From Lophius americanus (Eukaryota > Chordata > Actinopteri > Lophiiformes > Lophiidae): a stretch of DNA of 64,000 nucleotides. A model generated the notes under the pieces. It worked only from the letters and a program-made list of their open reading frames with translations. It was not told the origin of the DNA and ran no database searches. This document shows positions 60,971 to 64,000 of the stretch, one piece after another; the stretch's first letter is position 1, and every line of letters starts with the position of its first letter. The translations under genes and the position numbers were made by a program. The stretch covers positions 2,780,501 to 2,844,500 of the forward strand of contig JBBDHG010000133.1 of NCBI GenBank assembly GCA_037951165.1, written 5' to 3'.

Positions 60971-62859
60971 ACATTAAACAATCCCTAGACTACATGAACC
61001 ACCTTGCTGTAATGTTGTTGCCGGATGAGCTGATGTTACTTCCTACCTAATAAATCCATATCGTGTTGAATTCTGTTGTTTATTCGCCCATAGATATTCA
61101 GTCATTCAGCAAACTAAACTCCGGGTTCTGTCTGCTGTTAGTCAGATTTGAGGGCAGTCCAGATCCCTCAGAACGGAGGCGTTGCATTATTGAAGTCTGA
61201 GTACGGCACATATAGTCTCTGGAGTAGGTAAGGCTTTGAACCACCAACAAGGGTGAAGGACCAAACAACAAGCGGAGGAACCATTGAGCATTCTGTCATG
61301 TGGATATTCAATATTTGATTAAGAGTATTTTTATACTCTTTTAGCCTGAATAGATAGACAAAATGGATACAGAAAGCCCACACTGTTCATATTGTGAAAA
61401 ACCATTGGTCTCTCTTGGCTTTAAAAATTGTAGCAGAAATGTCAAATACATAAGCAAATAAGCAAATATGTTGCATGTTTTGAATCGCACATAATTTCAC
61501 CTGATAATTCATGACCCACAATGGAAATCCGCCCTTAAGGATAAGAATTGTTCTGCAACCCTGTGCACACAGCAAGCCCTGGATCTGACAAGCAGCAGAT
61601 GGTGTGCTATACAGTGATTTACTGCTGCATAGCCGGGGGAGCACTACTTTTTTGCAAGCCTTTCTCCTCCTGAATAATTGACGGAATACTGTCAGTTGCC
61701 TGTGTGGGATTTCACATATAATCAATTGGGTGGAACAATTTGGCACATGTTCATTTTTTATTTTTTTTCAAAGCTTTCTGGTTTTTAATCGTTCATCGTT
61801 AACTTGCAAATGTTATGATGCAGTAAGCTCTTGAAACTCTGATTAGGTTTAATGCAACGCAGTATTCTTTGGGCTGCCTATGAACCTAAGATTGTTTAGA
61901 AGTAATGAAAAGGCTGGACTAAGGGATGATTGAGAAGGGAACTGGAAAGATGAAACACGTTGCATCCTGTTATCATTAACATTTTCCGTGCTGTGAAATC
62001 ATCCTTGTGCACATGGATCTGCAAAAAATAAATGTAAACGCTGTAGTCTGCTTGGCCAGACCAGTATCTGATGGTGTAACTTTCACCTTCAACACCACTG
62101 AATAAGACAGATAAGACAGAGTGCTTGCATGATCATCTCCACTCATCAGGGTCATGGCGCAGTAGCTTTGCACTTTGCTGTAGGAGAATAGGCTCAAAAG
62201 ATTCTACTGCAAAAACAACCACTCGAAAATCTGCCATCTTTGTTGTTGTTGAAAAAAGTAGGGTTGTTTCGTAAGAGCTTTCACTAGAATTGTATTAAAC
62301 CAGTGCATTGAGATGGAAATTGTTGCATTTTCAACAGACTACAATCTAGAACCACTTTCAAAATCTGTCTTCAGGCCCCAAAATCTATGTAAAAACCATT
62401 TGTGGTAAAAACTGCTAAAACAGGAGAGAAGGAGAGTGAAGGAAAAAATGAATGTTCATTATAGCAGATGATATCCGATCAATAGGGCATTAGAAACTCT
62501 GGTGCTTAGTCAGGATTGTGATGGTGGTGGCTGATGATGCTGCTGTGACCAATGGATTTTTGAGGACTAGGTGGAGACGAGGAGGTAGAAGTCATGTGTG
62601 GTTTGTTTGATTTGACTGATGTAATCTTACTGACGTTTGTTGTTTGAAAAATCTTAATAATAACCTACAAAAAAAAAGAAAAATCCAGAAAACCTCAGGG
62701 AAACTTCATGCTTTCTGTGTCACAGAAACCAAAATAAGAGCATGTAATATGATTAACGTTTGGTTTTGTTAAGAAGAAAGGAGAGCCTGGTATCTCCGCC
62801 TAAATGCACCTTTTGCCTCATTTCAGAATAGTGATGAAAATTAAACAAAAGAGACACTA

Positions 62860-63150
62860 TTACTTTCCCAACCATAAGTCCAATTGTGTATAAATTTAGC
62901 TCGTATGAATTGACACGAAGGAATTTGTCTTTTCCTATTACTTTTATTACCGAGCCCAGAAAAACTGTGTTTATCTTCGTTATTGAGTCACTATGGGATC
63001 TACAATAGAGCATATTTCTGACTGCATAGAAATACTTAGGTACTGTTCGAGATTATTAATCAGTCACATTTAATTTGTGGAGTTCAATCAGGGAGATTTG
63101 TGTTTTTTTAGGGATATACCCTTGCTGTCAGGGACGGTAGTGTAGGCCTT
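62860..63150 (-). repeat. Unnamed dispersed repeat, copy 15 (truncated)
   Basis: CCCAACCATAAGTCCAATTG, ATTGAGTCACTATGGGATCT, ATTAATCAGTCACATTTAAT and GGGATATACCCTTGCTGTCA, ending GTAGTGTAGGCC. Confidence 0.7.
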
Positions 63151-64000
63151 GGTTAGTCTTATTATTACCATTTAGAAAAACCTTTATGTGCTTCTAAGAC
63201 AACTAGTATTGTGGTGACAATGGGTCTATATAGATTTTGTGTTAGTATACAATCGTTGAATCTTCATACGATCATCTCCTGAAACACTTTTTAACGGATA
63301 ATTGCTCAGGTTACTCTCAAAGCAAAATGGGAATCTTCTCTGTAGGAGCTTTAAAGCCTCAGAATAAATTATACTTAGCAGGAGTATGAGTAGGTATAAT
63401 ACTAAGGGTATAATATAGTAGGTATATTAAGTATTAGTAGTATTATTAGAATTTTGGATGTTCTGGAAATGATTCTGATGCTGATATTACTTGTTTTTTT
63501 TTTTTTAATGTTCCTGTAAAGCGACTTTGAGTATTTACAAAAAGCGCTCTAAAAAATAAAATGCATTATTATTATTATTATCATTTATTATGAAATGTTT
63601 GGTTGCAATGGTCACCTAATTCCGGCTGTTTAAAATTTATAGCAGGCCAGGTGCTCCAGAGTGATAAATACACAATTACCTCAGCGTTTCTAACAGGCAT
63701 CGATTTGTCTTGTCTTCTCTTTGCCTCCTTTCATTGATTGTTGATGCCGTTCTTAGATTACAGCGCTACGTGAGGGCAGACGATAAAACTCTACTGTCTG
63801 GAAGCAGGAACATCCATAATGTGTCTCTCTCCTCCATTGTTTCTGAAAGTCATTCATTTGGGGTTCTGACTTTCCTTTTCTTTCATTTGTTTATATTGCT
63901 TTAATATTAATACATAAATGATCACATTCATTCTTAAATACATCTGTGAATATTAATTACTGTGCATCAGAGCACTTACGGCCTTTTAATAAAACTCACG
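63151..64000. other. Non-coding right edge
   Basis: AT-rich with a GTA/TAT-rich patch near 63395-63450 and an ATT microsatellite (63565-63580). Nothing recognisable. Confidence 0.4.

Noticed and set aside
61387..61746. 119-codon minus-strand open frame
   Set aside because: Codon content and composition look non-coding, with no family resemblance. It could be a conserved non-coding element, which cannot be tested without other genomes.

Overview
The window is eukaryotic and almost certainly teleost fish nuclear DNA. Five spliced protein-coding genes with canonical GT-AG introns can be read. All five encode recognisable vertebrate proteins, and the non-coding DNA carries fish-type LINE, Penelope-like and Tc1-like remnants. 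The non-coding DNA is AT-rich.

Layout. (1) 153-13530, minus strand: the 5' and middle part of a FOXP-family transcription factor, best matched to foxp1. The zinc finger and leucine zipper are present; the forkhead domain lies beyond the left edge. (2) 13.6-18.9 kb: intergenic, with repeats and one isolated, well-formed coding-like exon at 15.6 kb. (3) 18893-22481, minus: eif4e3, complete, 7 coding exons, 219 aa. (4) 22949-29686, plus: ppp4r2, complete, 9 coding exons, 428 aa, sharing a 467-bp bidirectional promoter with eif4e3. (5) 32721-34044, plus: a guanylate cyclase-activating protein (GCAP/guca1 family), complete, 4 coding exons, 197 aa. (6) 36203-39298, plus: oard1, an ADP-ribosyl-glutamate/O-acetyl-ADP-ribose hydrolase with a macrodomain, 5 coding exons, about 175 aa. 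(7) 39.4-64 kb: no recognisable coding gene. It holds retroelement fragments, a long (TC)n microsatellite, interspersed repeats and a possible promoter/first exon near 41.2-41.5 kb.

The genes are not an operon-like functional unit. They share synteny: FOXP1-EIF4E3-PPP4R2 are close on human 3p13, whereas OARD1 and several GUCA1 genes lie on human 6p21, so the window joins two human neighbourhoods.

The most striking unexplained structure is a dispersed non-coding repeat family. It has about 15 recognisable copies across the window in both orientations, a common end sequence, and an internal unit repeated at a 153-159 bp period. I do not recognise it as a named family. Other points of interest are a candidate in-frame alternative first exon for foxp1, loss of the glutamine-rich exon in this foxp1 copy, a self-complementary Tc1 derivative, and a perfect 15-bp hairpin.
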